64,000 nt of DNA from Coenobita brevimanus (GCA_032717465.1 CM064683.1:39156542-39220541); one strand, 5' to 3'; positions 10,011 to 21,035 are shown, counted from the first letter of the stretch. Program-made: numbers and translations. Notes: generated from the letters alone by a model not told the origin.

Positions 10011-10012
<2 letters not shown>
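9065..10012. other. No gene; short (AC)n at 9320-9352
   Basis: The stretch is unique-looking apart from the short AC run. A 166-codon frame at 9558-10058 runs into the (CT)n tract and has no recognisable domain. I see no splice-supported exon. Confidence 0.4.

Positions 10013-10046
<34 letters not shown>
10013..10046. repeat. (CT)n microsatellite
   Basis: About 16 CT units, followed by a short TA run. Confidence 0.9.
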
Positions 10047-10050
<4 letters not shown>

Positions 10051-10187
10051 ATATATAAAGCTTATTTGGAAAGCGTAGATAAAATAATGTAAATGCCCAC
10101 TCCATCATTCATGTGGGTGTTTCCAAATGCTGCTTAAGCTTTAGGTGCAGTAAGTGAAGAATGTCCGTGTCTTTATTATACAGTGAA

Positions 10188-10308
<121 letters not shown>

Positions 10309-10369
10309 GCCTTCCGTGATGTGAGGTTCGGCTGGCTAAGAGACAGATAAGAGGAGAGTATGTCACGGT

Positions 10370-10760
10370 GAGAGCATGAATGGATGGAAGGAGGCAGTGA
10401 GAGGGAGAAGAGGGAGTGCAGGGATGAGAGGAAGACGGAAGACGGGGAAGAGAGAGAGAGAGGGAGAGAGAGAGTAAGAGAGGCTATGAAAGGGAAGATA
10501 GATACTTAGGAAATGAGGGGAAGAGAAAATAGTGAGGGGGTGGAAGTGTGTCGTGAGCGGATGGGAACGAGTGATGGAGTAAGTGGAAGAAAAGGGTAGT
10601 GAAGGGAAGAGGGAAAGTGGACGTGATGAAGAGAAGACAGGATAATGAGAGTATGGGAGAAAGGAGCGAGGGAAAGAAGAGGAAGTGAGGGAAACGCAGG
10701 GTAGTGAAGTGAGGGGAAAGGAAGGTCAGTAGACGGGAGAGGACGCTGAATAATGAGGGG
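10370..10760. repeat. Polypurine (GGA-rich) tract
   Basis: About 390 bp of strongly A/G-biased plus strand, including GAGAGAGAG runs near 10449-10475. The minus-strand frame here is a composition artefact (polyproline/serine). Confidence 0.75.
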
Positions 10761-11237
<477 letters not shown>

Positions 11238-11384
11238 AGTCAGAGAATTCTAAAAAAAACAGAGCCACACAACAAACACCTCCATGCAATAGAATGCATG
11301 ACAACATTAAAAACGCCAGCATCTGCACTGCACAGTCCCTAAAACTATCACATATTAAGGAGAGTTGAGGCTTTGCTATGGATG

Positions 11385-11575
11385 TATTGGAAACAGCATG
11401 TATCCTACTGTTCCACTGCGTCTACGTCACAGTTAGTTCATGTCAAGCGCTTTCCTCTGCGAAGTATCAAATTACAGGGAGTTATTTAGGGCAGAGAAAC
11501 CTACTAAATCCCTCTTTGCTCTATATTATGGCCAGCAAATGAAAGAGAGAAGCAAAATAGGTTAAATATTAGGCA
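11385..11575 (+). repeat. Dispersed repeat family 1, copy 2
   Basis: CCACTGCGTCTACGTCAC, CAGAGAAACCTACTAAATCC, TATGGCCAGCAAATG and AAATATTAGGCAAG align in order with 20063-20290 and 55615-55850. It is diverged and lacks coding potential. Confidence 0.5.
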
Positions 11576-11689
11576 AGTTTCAATCCCCAGCTATACAAAA
11601 AGGGACCAGGAATGTCAGTTCAATATAGCAATAGAAAGCTAATAAAATACAGATACACGTCCTGTTTTAAAGAGCATTCGGAGCTGCCT

Positions 11690-11845
11690 GGATGTATAAA
11701 AGTCCCTCAGCAACTTCCTTAACCCCCAAACGAAGATGGTGGGCTGCAGAGGGTCAACTTCAGGCTGCAGTCCACAGAGTTCACCTTCAAATGAACCTAG
11801 CGCAACAACAACAAGAGCAACGCCAACAACAACAATATGGTTAAT
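11690..11845 (+). mobile_element. SINE-like family C element, 5'-truncated, (CAA)n tail
   Basis: GATGGTGGGCTGCAGAGGGT, CAGGCTGCAGTCCAC and AAATGAACCTAGCGC match the 3' half of family C (compare 41210-41420). It ends in CAACAACAACAA-type repeats. The 5' CTTCACGTGGTGG block is missing. Confidence 0.6.
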
Positions 11846-12141
11846 TCAGTAACGAAGCATGCAGTCCTGTTTATACTAGTTGCTACTCTCTGACACAACC
11901 ATCAGAGGCGCAGTTAACTCAGCTATCATGTCTTTATCATCTCGGCCGAACTGGCTCACAGAAGTAGTCTTGATAGCGTCCACTACATCCAGTGTTTTAT
12001 CTGATAGGGAAGGAGAGGACGGTGGTGGTAACAATAGATCTATTTCTATTCTTTTTTTTGATTCTCGAGCGTGGGCAGTTACCATGTTCTTCCTGGTGAG
12101 TACCCGTGACTTGCAAAGCTATGTTTTGATCAGTGTTAGTG

Positions 12142-12144
<3 letters not shown>

Positions 12145-12200
<56 letters not shown>
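12145..12200. repeat. (GT)n microsatellite at the head of a family F array
   Basis: GT repeats lie immediately 5' of the tandem array. The second array, at 14642, also begins right after a GT run. Confidence 0.9.
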
Positions 12201-12202
<2 letters not shown>

Positions 12203-12203
<1 letters not shown>

Positions 12204-13300
12204 CGAGACTCAGAAAGTATCAACAATTTTAACCAAACTTGGTGGAAGGGTAGAAGATTAGCTCAGGAGTAATTTTTTTTTTTTTTTAGAACACTAGGGC
12301 AAAGGCCAACGTCACAGGGCAAAATCAAACGCTGGCCTATGAAAAATATTTTAAATGGTCTATGCCTAGTTGAGACCAAATGTGAAAAAGTTGATGAGAA
12401 AGAAAGAATGAAGCGGTACAGTTTTGAAAATAATCAGTCAAAGATCAAGGCCATAGGGCAAGGCTAAAGTACGACCCGTGTGTGTGCCTTTAACAAAATA
12501 ACTCAGTTTTGATCCGATTTTGACCAAACTTGATGGAAGGGCTGAGGGTCACTGGAGGAGTATAACTATGGTTTTGAAGAACAGTAGGTCAATATCAAGG
12601 TTACAAGGCAAGGTCGACTTAGATTTTCTCCAACTTAGGCCAAATATGGGGGAAGGGTTGAGGATAAGGCAAGACTTATGAGAGCAATAATTAGTCAAAA
12701 GTCAAGATAACATGGACAATTCAAAATTCAAAGTTGCAGGCCAAAGTCAACTATAACAGTTATGATGAATCGAACCAAACTTGGTGGACGAGTTAAGGGA
12801 CACGTAAGAGCGAAAGGATTCAATCTTGAGAATAACCAGTCAAAGACCAAGGTCACAGCAGGGTCAAAGTTCAACCCGTGTGCCTGGGTGTGAAAAAAAT
12901 AACTAAAACAGTTTTGATATGAGTTGGATCAAACTTGGTGGATGAGTTGAGGATCACCCAAAAGGGTTACCTATTGTTTTCTAGAACATTGGATCCAGGT
13001 CAACAACGCATGGCAAAATCAACTTATAGTTTTTTTTTTTTCTACTGTAGACGAAACTTTATGGAAGAGTTCATGTCAAACCAAGGATGAAGAGATTCGA
13101 ATTTGAGAAGTCAGTCAAGGTGAAGGTCAGACGCAAAGGTCAAAGGTCAAGGTCACTGAACAAAGTCGTCAAGCAGATCTGGTCTGACTTGAAGCAAAGT
13201 TGGTGGAAGTGTTAAGGGTTAGGCAAAAATAAAGACATCCTATTCTGAGAGTAACATGTCAATTATCAAGATCCAAGGCCAGAGCCAAATATGCGGTTCT
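12203..13300 (+). repeat. Family F tandem array with about 405-bp higher-order period
   Basis: Eight diverged units carry an AACCAAACTTGGTGGAAGGG-like block near 12236, 12375, 12523, 12641, 12773, 12927, 13051 and 13192, so units are 118-154 bp. Units three apart resemble each other more: 12375 with 12773 (398 bp), 12523 with 12927 (404), 12641 with 13051 (410) and 12773 with 13192 (419). Sites fitting YCAAGGYCR occur at 12445-12453, 12847-12855 and 13147-13155. No coding potential. Confidence 0.75.
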
Positions 13301-14491
13301 CATGTCCGTAGTCTTAAACTGTGGGAAGGCGTTCACCTTGCCCTATCCGTATCTTTTGGTAGTCTTAACGCACGAAGGGGAGAGTGTTCGCCGGTAAAGG
13401 AAAGAGGATTACCCCAGCGTAATACTGAAATCCGCGGGGAGTCTCACAGCACCCCTTCGCATGCCCCTTCGACCTATTATAGCAGCCTTATGCAAAGAAA
13501 GCCCTGTAGAATTTGAAGGACCCTATGGTGTGTGTGATGGGAATCTTAATTTAATGATAAAAACATCATGTGAAGAAAAACATAAGCGTTAAATATTTTT
13601 ATCGTTTTAAAAGACTTCACCGCATCTCTGGAGATGGGTAATTTACGACGAGACGAAAACAGAGATACTGTATCCACTTCCAAGTTATTTCTCAATATTT
13701 CTACCAAGTTGTTTATCAGATATGGTGCATGATACTTTCATAATTAGTTTGATTAGTAAGTAAAATAATTTCTACATTAAGCCGAGTACTACCTACACAG
13801 CCGACTGGTGCACAGCCAGTTAGTTTGAATTACGAAGTCTCATGTTTGCGTTCGGTGAGCTTTTACAAGTCCGCACTATTCTGTTTTGGTTTGGCAATAT
13901 ATTTCTCTGGTGCATTCTGGTGTGATTTGAACGAATTTGGCTTTTATTTTCGGTGTTCGTGATTGGTTTTCAAATTAACCCGCCCCCCTTCTCTTGGGGG
14001 GGGGGGATTTTGGGATTCTGGGTGGGAAAAATGGCAAAAACAAGCATTTGGAGCAGAAATATAGTCAAAATCGGTATGACCAGCCAAGGCGTATTCGTAG
14101 GGTTATTACTGACCGCGTGAACCCCCTTGAAGCTGTCTGACATCGAGTTTTTCCTATGATACAGATTCTCCAAATCCTGTATGCATACTCTTATACAGAG
14201 TTAAATGCCACTATTTAATAACAGAAGAGGTAAGAATTGCAATCACTAATAGATTATATTGTGTGTGAATCTTAGAAACTGTCGTATATATTGTTTTTAT
14301 ATTAAGATATTGAATTTTAAAATGAATCAGTGTTACCAACTGTTTGCCGCGCCTACCCACACGAAGGGGTGCGCTCTCACGCTTTCAAGATTACCACTTA
14401 AGTTGAAGGTGTGAGCTTCCACCTCGAGCGGGGTGCGAGAAGGGTAACCCCTGCCCTCAGTTTCAAGACTACGGGCGTTAGACCTGATGGT
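13301..14491. other. No gene; flank shared between family F arrays
   Basis: Mostly unique AT-rich sequence. There is a poly-G run at 13998-14006. Low-complexity and family F-associated flank sequence occurs near 13310-13450 and 14340-14540. A 67-codon minus-strand frame at 13970-14173 is unsupported. Confidence 0.4.
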
Positions 14492-14541
14492 GGTCGCAGG
14501 TATTGCATTCTCTGGATGCTCCTTCCTGTGTTTTACTTGAC
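14492..14541 (+). repeat. Direct repeat flanking the second family F array, left copy
   Basis: The left block (GTCGCAGGTATTGCATTC, then GCTCCTTCCTGTG, then TTTTACTTG) resembles 15531-15578 (GTCGCGAGGGTATTGCG, then GCTCCTTCCTG, then TTTACTTG). They bracket the (GT)n and array in the same orientation. Confidence 0.5.
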
Positions 14542-14550
14542 ACGCGCGCG

Positions 14551-14553
<3 letters not shown>

Positions 14554-14641
<88 letters not shown>
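14554..14641. repeat. (GT)44 microsatellite
   Basis: Uninterrupted GT run preceded by GCGCGCGC. Confidence 0.95.
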
Positions 14642-14643
<2 letters not shown>

Positions 14644-15500
14644 AAAAAAACTCAAAATGTTCCCTCTGCTTTTAATTAAACTTGGATGAAGGCCTGAGGG
14701 ATGGCAAATGAGTTGGTCCACTATTTTTTGAGAACAACAGGTCAAATGTTAAGGTAAAAGTTTGACCTAGGAAAATCAACTCATAAGAGATGTTATTCGA
14801 TTTAGACCACACTGGGTGGAATACGAGTAGTTTAGGTTAAGACAAGAACGAAATGAGTCAAGTTTGAGAGCGTCGCAGGGTAAGACCAAATATCGACCCG
14901 CTTGTCTGTGTGTGATCAAAGTATCTAAAACACTTTCCATCTAAGTTGAAAAAAGTTTGGTGAAAGGGTTGAGGGTTAACCATGGGACTGTCATTGGTGT
15001 TTTAGAACAAGGACCCTAGTACCTATTCCTTAGAGATTTATTTTGTTTATTACACCTTACTGTCCTAGTCTGTGTTAAATAAATCCTTCCGATATCGTCA
15101 TACTCTGCATAAATAACGTACAATAGGATACTAACCAGCCATATCCTAATATAAATCGTTAAGGAAGAGGTGTTAGGGAGCTTCCTTACCACACGAGAAC
15201 ACGGACCAAGAAGTCAAAGTTCAAGGTCACATGGGAGGGTCAACTTTAAAGATTTTATCTAATACAGAACAGACTTTATGCATGAGTTGAGGGTCAGGCG
15301 AGAATAAAGGATTTTGATTTTGAAAACAGCTAGATGTCAAGGTCACAATAAAAGGTCAAAGGTGAAGGTCACATGGCGAGGTCAACTTGACAATTTTGGT
15401 TTGATGAAATTTAAGCTGCATACCGTAGGAAGGCTGAGGGTAATGCATGGAAGATGTGATTTGACATGGAGAGGAGTTGGTGAAGATCAAGGCATCAGGA
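14642..15500 (+). repeat. Family F tandem array, second copy, interrupted by a MITE
   Basis: The unit landmarks of 12203-13300 recur (AAACTTGGATGAAGGC, TTTTTTGAGAACAACAGGTC, GTTTGAGAG, GGTGAAAGGGTTGAGGGTTA). The array breaks near 15010 and resumes near 15208 with AAGTCAAAGTTCAAGGTCAC. TCAAGGTCA occurs at 15221-15229 and 15337-15345. Confidence 0.7.
15010..15207. mobile_element. MITE family A inserted in the family F array
   Basis: The left end (ACCTATTCCTTAGAGATTTA then TTTTG) and right end (ATAAATCGTTAAGGAAGAGG then TGTTAGGGAGC) are inverted copies of each other, and the element splits the array. Exact borders are uncertain: the GAACACGGACC at the right is echoed in the 18690 copy, so it may belong to the element and not be a target duplication. 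Confidence 0.6.
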
Positions 15501-15591
15501 CAAACTCAGATATTCAGTTCTTAGATCAAGTAGTTGTCGCGAGGGTATTGCGTTCACGGTGCTCCTTCCTGTTTACTTGTTACCAACTAAA

Positions 15592-15835
15592 GAATGAATG
15601 AATGCATGAATGACCGGATGAGAGAAGGGAGAAAGGAAAGAAAGAGAAAGAAAGATAGAATGAATGAATGAATGAATCGATGAATGAATGAACCATCAGA
15701 TAGGCTAAGTGAAGGAAAGAAAGAGAGCATGAAAGAATGAATGAACGATAGGATGAGTGAAGGAAGAAAAGAGAGAAAGAACGAAAGAAAGAATGAATGA
15801 ATAAATGAATAAATGAATGAATGAGTGAAAATGTC
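15592..15835. repeat. Degenerate (GAAT)n/(GAAA)n microsatellite
   Basis: GAATGAATGAAT, GAAAGAAA and GATGAGTGAAGG variants over about 240 bp. Confidence 0.85.
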
Positions 15836-16356
15836 AGAATGACCTTTCCAGACAATTTTATTCAGGTTAGGGGAGATTTTTCGTAGGGCAATGATCCGTC
15901 TCCATAAATCCCTTCTGTATAATGACAGGTAGCATTTGTATGTTATTTTACTACTAGACTCTGAAAAGATACAGATTTTTTCTTTAATTTCGGTATGTAG
16001 TATTTGTCAATTAGACACACTATTTCCTTCTCAGATCCATCATAAGGTAATATACATATAGCACGACGGTAATTAAGAATTTGCAAGTCTATGCCAACTT
16101 TTCTAAAAAAAAGAAGTAATGATACAAATGTAATTATATGAATGAAACAGCGGAGTTTATAACTATGTTAAAGTTAGAACGAAGAATGCCCAGGTCAGGA
16201 CCAAAGGATGTGCCTTTCTTGTTCGTTAGGTCCTGTTAGGTCTGATCTGTGTTGTTGTTGTAGTTACTTCACCCCGGACCCCATGATTAACCCCCCGTGG
16301 AGTTGACCCATAGGTTCCCTACATAGTTGATGTTGGTACTGCGTCTTACTGTATAT
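15836..16356. other. No gene; one family E motif
   Basis: CCAGACAATTTTATTCAGG at 15849-15867 is a family E block. The rest is AT-rich and unremarkable. Confidence 0.4.
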
Positions 16357-16807
16357 CAGAGGTTCCCAAATGGGGGTGGGTTTGGACAGTCCAGGGGGGG
16401 GGGGTGGAGACAAATAGACAAGGGCAAAATGGCCAAAGTAAATTTTTTGAAGAGTCTTGTATAATGATTCAATATATTTTATGGTCAAATGCATTTTGAA
16501 TTTAAGTTTGGTCATTTTAAGAGTGAGGTAGGAATTTTGATCCTCAAATAATTATCATGGTACATAAGAGTGCAAATCTTTGAAATATTCCCCAAATCTT
16601 GAAAACCTAAGTAATACAGTTAGATTTCTCGTTCTTACACGTAAAAAAGTACTGCTGAATGGAGGCGAATAACTTGAATTTAGAGTTACTTGAAATAAGT
16701 CCGAAGGAGGTTTGAAATTCCCTCTTTTTGGAGTCGGAGGGAGCGGGAATCATCAAAGATTTTCCGGCAAAAGTGGAGAACGACCAGGAAAAGCCTGGGA
16801 ACCTCTG
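16357..16807. mobile_element. hAT-type MITE with target duplication
   Basis: The element starts CAGAGGTTCCCAAATGGGGG and ends CCTGGGAACCTCTG, giving terminal inverted repeats beginning CAGAGGTTCCCA. CAG-GGTTCCCAAA ends are typical of non-autonomous hAT elements. The flanking 8-mers CTGTATAT (16349-16356) and CTGTAGAG (16808-16815) match at 6 of 8 positions, as expected for an aged 8-bp hAT target duplication. Length is 451 bp, with no transposase. Confidence 0.75.
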
Positions 16808-16984
16808 CTGTAGAGTGTGCTGAACAGTGCTCCATTAAATGTGTCATGTTGTGTGTGTCTATTCAGTAAGCAGGGCACGTGTCGTCTATGATTCAAAGCT
16901 GATAACTTAGGAGGGCCGGATGATGTCCCGATCTAAGCCTAGGTAGGTGAACTCGATCAGCACCATTTACGAATACCTCTGATG

Positions 16985-17034
16985 GGTGGATGTCAGGCGG
17001 TGGGTGGGTGGATGGGTGGGTGGGGGGGGGGAGG
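16985..17034. repeat. (GGGT)n/poly-G tract
   Basis: GGTGGGTGGATGGGTGGGTG followed by a run of G. Several closely spaced G-runs make a G-quadruplex possible on the plus strand. Confidence 0.8.
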
Positions 17035-17039
17035 AGGCT

Positions 17040-17710
17040 CAGAGTATCGTGACCTGACCGAGCTGTATCCCCCTGCACGTGATATAGGTATGTAGGTATT
17101 TATTCACTGTTAACGTGGAAAAGTTTGGAGGTGGATTGTGGTTGAAGAAGGTCTGGTAATGTTTGTGTGGAGGTTGCTTTATGTGCCTAATTGCATTATC
17201 TGACTTTGCCATGTAACGACAGACGTGTTGTATATTAACACAAGATGCGGCACAGACGTGTGCTCCTTTCATATAAAAATATTTTCTGACAGGGGGGAGC
17301 TTAGTTTCTGAGTACAAGGGAGCTGTGGGATTTGTACTGGTGCAACCAGTGATGATTTGTACAGCTTTGTTCTGAACGGTCTGAAAGGTGCTGTGGTAGG
17401 TGTTACAGTATATAGGATGGGAGCTCATGCATTACTGATCTGGTAAGTTTCTTATATAACAGGGAGATTCCTTCTTTTTATTGTTCAAAGTCTGTCTCCT
17501 GCAGTATGTGCCCTGAGTAGCTTTAGTCTGGGTGTGCGTCGCCTGTTTATGTCTTGTATGTGGTTCTTGAACGTGTGTCCAGCGCCATTTGTCACTCCAA
17601 GGATCTCAGTGGAGACTCCATGTGGCACAGGTACATCGATAAGTGTGATGTTAGGGATGTGTCTGTGTCCGTGATTGTCGCTGGTGATGAGTGTGTCTGT
17701 GTGATGCTCA
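17040..17710 (-). pseudogene. Jockey-type LINE reverse transcriptase, C-terminal fragment
   Basis: Minus-strand reading with shifts gives segments typical of the thumb region and C-terminus of Jockey-clade reverse transcriptases: VSTEILGVTNGAGHTFKNHI, INRRRTPRLKLLRAHT, then an open 129-codon piece with FQTVQNKAVQIITGCT and LYSETKLPPVRKYF. At least two frame breaks and one stop occur between 17430 and 17710. The catalytic YADD part is absent, so the copy is inactive. Confidence 0.75.
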
Positions 17711-17764
17711 TAAATAACCCTTTGAATAGTACCGACACAACATTAGGGGGCGTAGCCTAGGTGG

Positions 17765-17945
17765 CGTAGCAGGCTTCGTAGCGCCTCTTCGTCCACGATT
17801 TATTTTGCCTGTATCATTTAACATTCTCTTGTACGTCATTCCTATCGATATAACATTTGCACCAGTGACATACAAAAGGATACTGAGACGCAAGGTGCAG
17901 AAGAAATAGTTGAGACGGAGGTGTCACGAAATCTCCAAAGGACCA
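17765..17945. mobile_element. MITE family A, diverged copy
   Basis: Left TAGCGCCTCTTCG then ACGATTTATTTTGCC and right GAAATAGTTGAGACGGAGGT then GTCACGAAATCTCC are approximate inverted copies around an AT-rich core. Confidence 0.5.
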
Positions 17946-18564
17946 AAAAATGTCAAGATAAATACTAAAGGATGTGGCTTTCTAGGGCTGGTGAAATTCG
18001 AAAATCTTAAAATCATATACAAACTTAGGCAAAACATTGATAGGGTTTTTAATTATAAGCATTTGTCTCGTACATTTCTGAATAGATTTTTATATTACTA
18101 CTACGTATTTGATGGCTGGCTACCACTGACCTTGGAAAGACCTACCATGACAGCGAAACGTGGCAATCAGCTTGGTAACTAGCCACGCAATCATCACGCC
18201 AAGACAGGAAACTCGGCCTCAAGTAAACAAAGTCAAAACCCACGCTAAGCCTCTCACATCATTACAAAGCGTATTACACCTGAGATTTCTCTTTCCCAAC
18301 GGCTTCCATAAAAAATTAAGAAGTAAATGACCTCGCTATGATACTTGATTTAGCTCCCAATCTACAGAAAACATCAGCTGTACCAGGGCCAATCTCAATG
18401 TAGGGATTCTTTAAGATGAAACACAGCGTAAGTAAAATGATTTGATTGACTGATGATATAATTACGAACTTTATGCCTTGTTTTTGTCTATTATTTTCTC
18501 TGACCTTCAAAATTCTCCTCACATTCACGGCTGTCATCCCTCTCATGATCAGGACAGCTCTAGT
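17946..18564. other. No recognisable feature
   Basis: Unique-looking sequence. Open frames of 76-90 codons have no recognisable motif. Confidence 0.4.
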
Positions 18565-18660
18565 ATTCTCTTCCAGCTAAAGTCAAGTATTTGTAGTTAG
18601 CTAAGAGTGAGCCATAGGAGTCTTAGTGTTAATATCGGTGCCAATAATATTCCCATAGTC
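18565..18660 (+). repeat. Dispersed family E copy
   Basis: TTAGCTAAGAGTGAGCCATA then GGAGTCTTAGTGTTAAT matches the family E body (GCTGAGAGTGAGTCATAGGA then GCCTGAGTGTTAAT, best seen at 51437-51500). Confidence 0.55.
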
Positions 18661-18689
18661 GGGAAAAGTATGACTCTGCTTCAGCCATA

Positions 18690-18905
18690 TTCTCAGTGGT
18701 TCAAGAAGCTCCCTAATACCTCTAGCTTACCGATTTATTTTTGGATACAGCTGGCTTATATCGTTTTGTACGTTATTTATGCAGAATGTGACGATATTGG
18801 ACGGACTTAAGTAACACAGAAAGAGGGCGGCAAGGCGTAACAAGCAGAATAAATGGCTTAGGAACAGGTGTTAGCGAGCTTCCTTATCCTACAGGAGAAC
18901 GAACC
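18690..18905. mobile_element. MITE family A copy with extended terminal repeats
   Basis: Left AAGAAGCTCCCTAATACCTC then CTTACCGATTTATTTTTGG. Right AATAAATGGCTTAGGAACAG then GTGTTAGCGAGCTTCC. The inverted match extends outward to about 55 bp, including TTCTC-type ends, so the true ends lie outside the CCTAACACC block. Confidence 0.6.
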
Positions 18906-19085
18906 CTAGACCTTATTCAATTAAGAGTGAGTTATATGAGCCTGAGAGCGCTAATACCAGCCTCATTAACCCTCTCACATGGTAGGAACAACTCTACAGG
19001 CATCGCTCCATTCCACCTAGCACCAGACGATTTTATTCAGCTGAGAGAGAGTCATAGGCATCACAACAGGACCCCATGAGAGTTG
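18905..19085 (+). repeat. Two family E copies in tandem
   Basis: TTATTCAATTAAGAGTGAGT then ATATGAGCCTGAGAG is followed by a unit beginning ATTAACCCTCTCAC and containing CCAGACGATTTTATTCAGCT then GAGAGAGAGTCATAGG. Confidence 0.6.
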
Positions 19086-19205
19086 AGATTGCTGGGAAGA
19101 TAAATAAAAGAATTAAAAAAAGCCTTATCATCGAGAGTAGTGACTGTGATTGGAAGTGAACGTTAAGAATCATTCGTGTCAGTATCAAAGCACATCGGTT
19201 TTAAA

Positions 19206-19208
<3 letters not shown>

Positions 19209-19283
<75 letters not shown>
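19209..19283. repeat. (TG)n(GA)n compound microsatellite
   Basis: A TG run passes directly into a GA run. Confidence 0.95.
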
Positions 19284-19284
<1 letters not shown>

Positions 19285-19287
<3 letters not shown>

Positions 19288-19470
19288 GATTTTGTGTGGT
19301 GTGGTGTGGGAGGATGATTTGTGTTATGTGGAGTGGGAGGGTGATTTTGTGAGGTGTGGTGTGGTGATTTTGTGTGGTGTGGTGTGGGAGGATGATTTTG
19401 TGTGGTGTGGTGTGGGAGGATGATTCGTGTTGTGTGGTGTGGGAGGGTGATTTTGTGTAGTATGGTGTGG
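19285..19470. repeat. Minisatellite, unit about 36 bp
   Basis: GGTGATTTTGTGTGGTGTGG then TGTGGGAGGATGATTT recurs about five times with small variations (GTATGG, GAGGTG, CGTGTTG). Confidence 0.8.
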
Positions 19471-20062
19471 CATCGTTGAGCTTGTTAGAAGAGACGAGAA
19501 TGAGACACCTCGCGTCCGAAAATCATCTGTGAGAGACGGACGGACAGAGCCTCACCTGGAGACATTGGGGCATCTACGCAGCAATAAGGTATGCGCTCTG
19601 CTACATGACCTACGAGCAAAGGTCAAGTAAATCCTCCTGTAGGCACCTCGGTAGAGTTGTGTTGCATAATTATTGATCATGGTATGGGTGTAGCGTAATT
19701 ACTGATCATGATGTTCGTAACTCGATCGTAGCGTAAGAGTTTGGTTATACAACATGTCAATTATCACATATATTACATTTTATATTAACACACAAACTGT
19801 CTCGCAAAATTTTTTGACAAACTCAGGGGGTTATTCTAAGGTTAATTTTGGCTTTAAAACAAGCTATATCAACCAACACCCACTTCTCACCTGTTATATG
19901 CAAAATAGATATTATTGGCGAAATAACTTCCCTCATTATCATCTCATGAGACCACCAGTAAGTGTACAGTTGCTCCATTACGGTTAAGAATTGGACCCGC
20001 GTCGATAGAACATTTTTTACTCAACATCGCGGGGCCTCCTGTATTTTGAGGTTCAGATAAAT
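19471..20062. other. No recognisable feature
   Basis: Unique-looking, partly AT-rich. A 77-codon frame at 19754-19987 has no recognisable motif. Confidence 0.4.
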
Positions 20063-20290
20063 GAAATTCCTTTGATGACAGAGACAGGCAAAACTTGGCC
20101 TGCTATTCCACTGCGTCTTTTTGACCCTCAGGCCATGTCCGTCACTCCCCACCCTGACGCATCATATCAAACAGCATCACTTATGGGTAGAGAAACATAC
20201 CAAGCCTCTCTCATTTAATTAATATTTGCCAGCAGAGGAAAACGAGAAGGGGAAACGAGAAATATTTAGCGAAGTGTTGTTCCTGAATGT
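20063..20290 (+). repeat. Dispersed repeat family 1, copy 3
   Basis: CCACTGCGTCTTTTTGACC, GGCCATGTCCGTCACTCCC, GACGCATCATATCAAACAG, GAGAAACATACCAAGCCTCT and TTTGCCAGCAGAGGAAAACG align block by block with positions 1-220 and 55615-55850. Confidence 0.65.
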
Positions 20291-20580
20291 AGCTAAACGT
20301 GAGTGGGTGTAATATATATACAGGGTGTCCTATACGTCTGGACCAGTAGGGATTTCTAATATTTTTCATTATGTTGCAGGTAACCCATGTCACTGACTAG
20401 AGAGGAGATTGCGTCTTCAGTTACGTGCGCGACACAATGGTGGACACTCTGAACAGATTATGTAATGAATTTTTAGACTGGTTTGTAATTTTTGATTTTT
20501 CCCTATGGGTCCTGACTTACGGGACCCCCCCCCCTCTCTCTCTCAATGAATCTATTTATCTATCTATCTATATCTATATT

Positions 20581-20585
<5 letters not shown>
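20291..20585. other. Possible TA-flanked transposon end near 20315
   Basis: TATATATACAGGGTGTCCTA resembles ends beginning TA-CAGGGTGTCC, as in the foldback element at 28117. No partner end was found. A short CTCT/ATCT run precedes the next microsatellite. Confidence 0.3.

Positions 20586-20635
<50 letters not shown>
20586..20635. repeat. (AC)n microsatellite
   Basis: AC run ending in CGCG. Confidence 0.95.
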
Positions 20636-20637
<2 letters not shown>

Positions 20638-20659
20638 GAGTAATAAAATCAGGCTTTGT

Positions 20660-21035
20660 AAGAGCATGTCTGTGCTTTTGTTCGTTTCTTTCATGAGAAC
20701 GGTAATAGATATCAACCTAATTCTCTTTGCACTGGGTCGGGCTAAGTCCAGGAACTGTCAGAAAGATACGAGAAAAAAAATTGGAGATCGCGTGCAATGT
20801 TAAGGCGCGAAATTGTCCCTAATCGCGACAAGCGAAAATGATTATCTATGCGTTCGTTCGTTTCTTTCACCATAACGGCAACAGATATCGAAGTAATTCT
20901 TTTTACATTAGATAAAGATAAGACAAGACAGTGTCAGAAAAAAAACTGGCGATCGCGATCGATGCGACGGCATGAAATTGTCGGTAATAACAATACGCGA
21001 CAAGATGCGAAAATCATTTGTTTGAGTTTTTAGTC
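20660..21035 (+). repeat. Diverged tandem duplication, unit about 177 bp
   Basis: GTTCGTTTCTTTCATGAGAA at 20679 and GTTCGTTTCTTTCACCATAA at 20856 head two aligned units. Each continues with AACGG-AA-AGATATC, TAATTCT, AAGA-A and a block of GCGATCGCG/GATCGCG. Both units keep a short open frame with similar residues (FVSF..T..DI..ILF), which may simply reflect recent duplication. Confidence 0.6.

Noticed and set aside
9558..10058. 166-codon plus-strand ORF
   Set aside because: No recognisable motif, ends in a (CT)n tract, no splice signals.
15005..15207. GAACAAGGACC/GAACACGGACC as an 11-bp target duplication of the nested MITE
   Set aside because: The right-hand block also occurs in the MITE copy at 18690, and the left may be part of the array consensus, so the match may not be a duplication.
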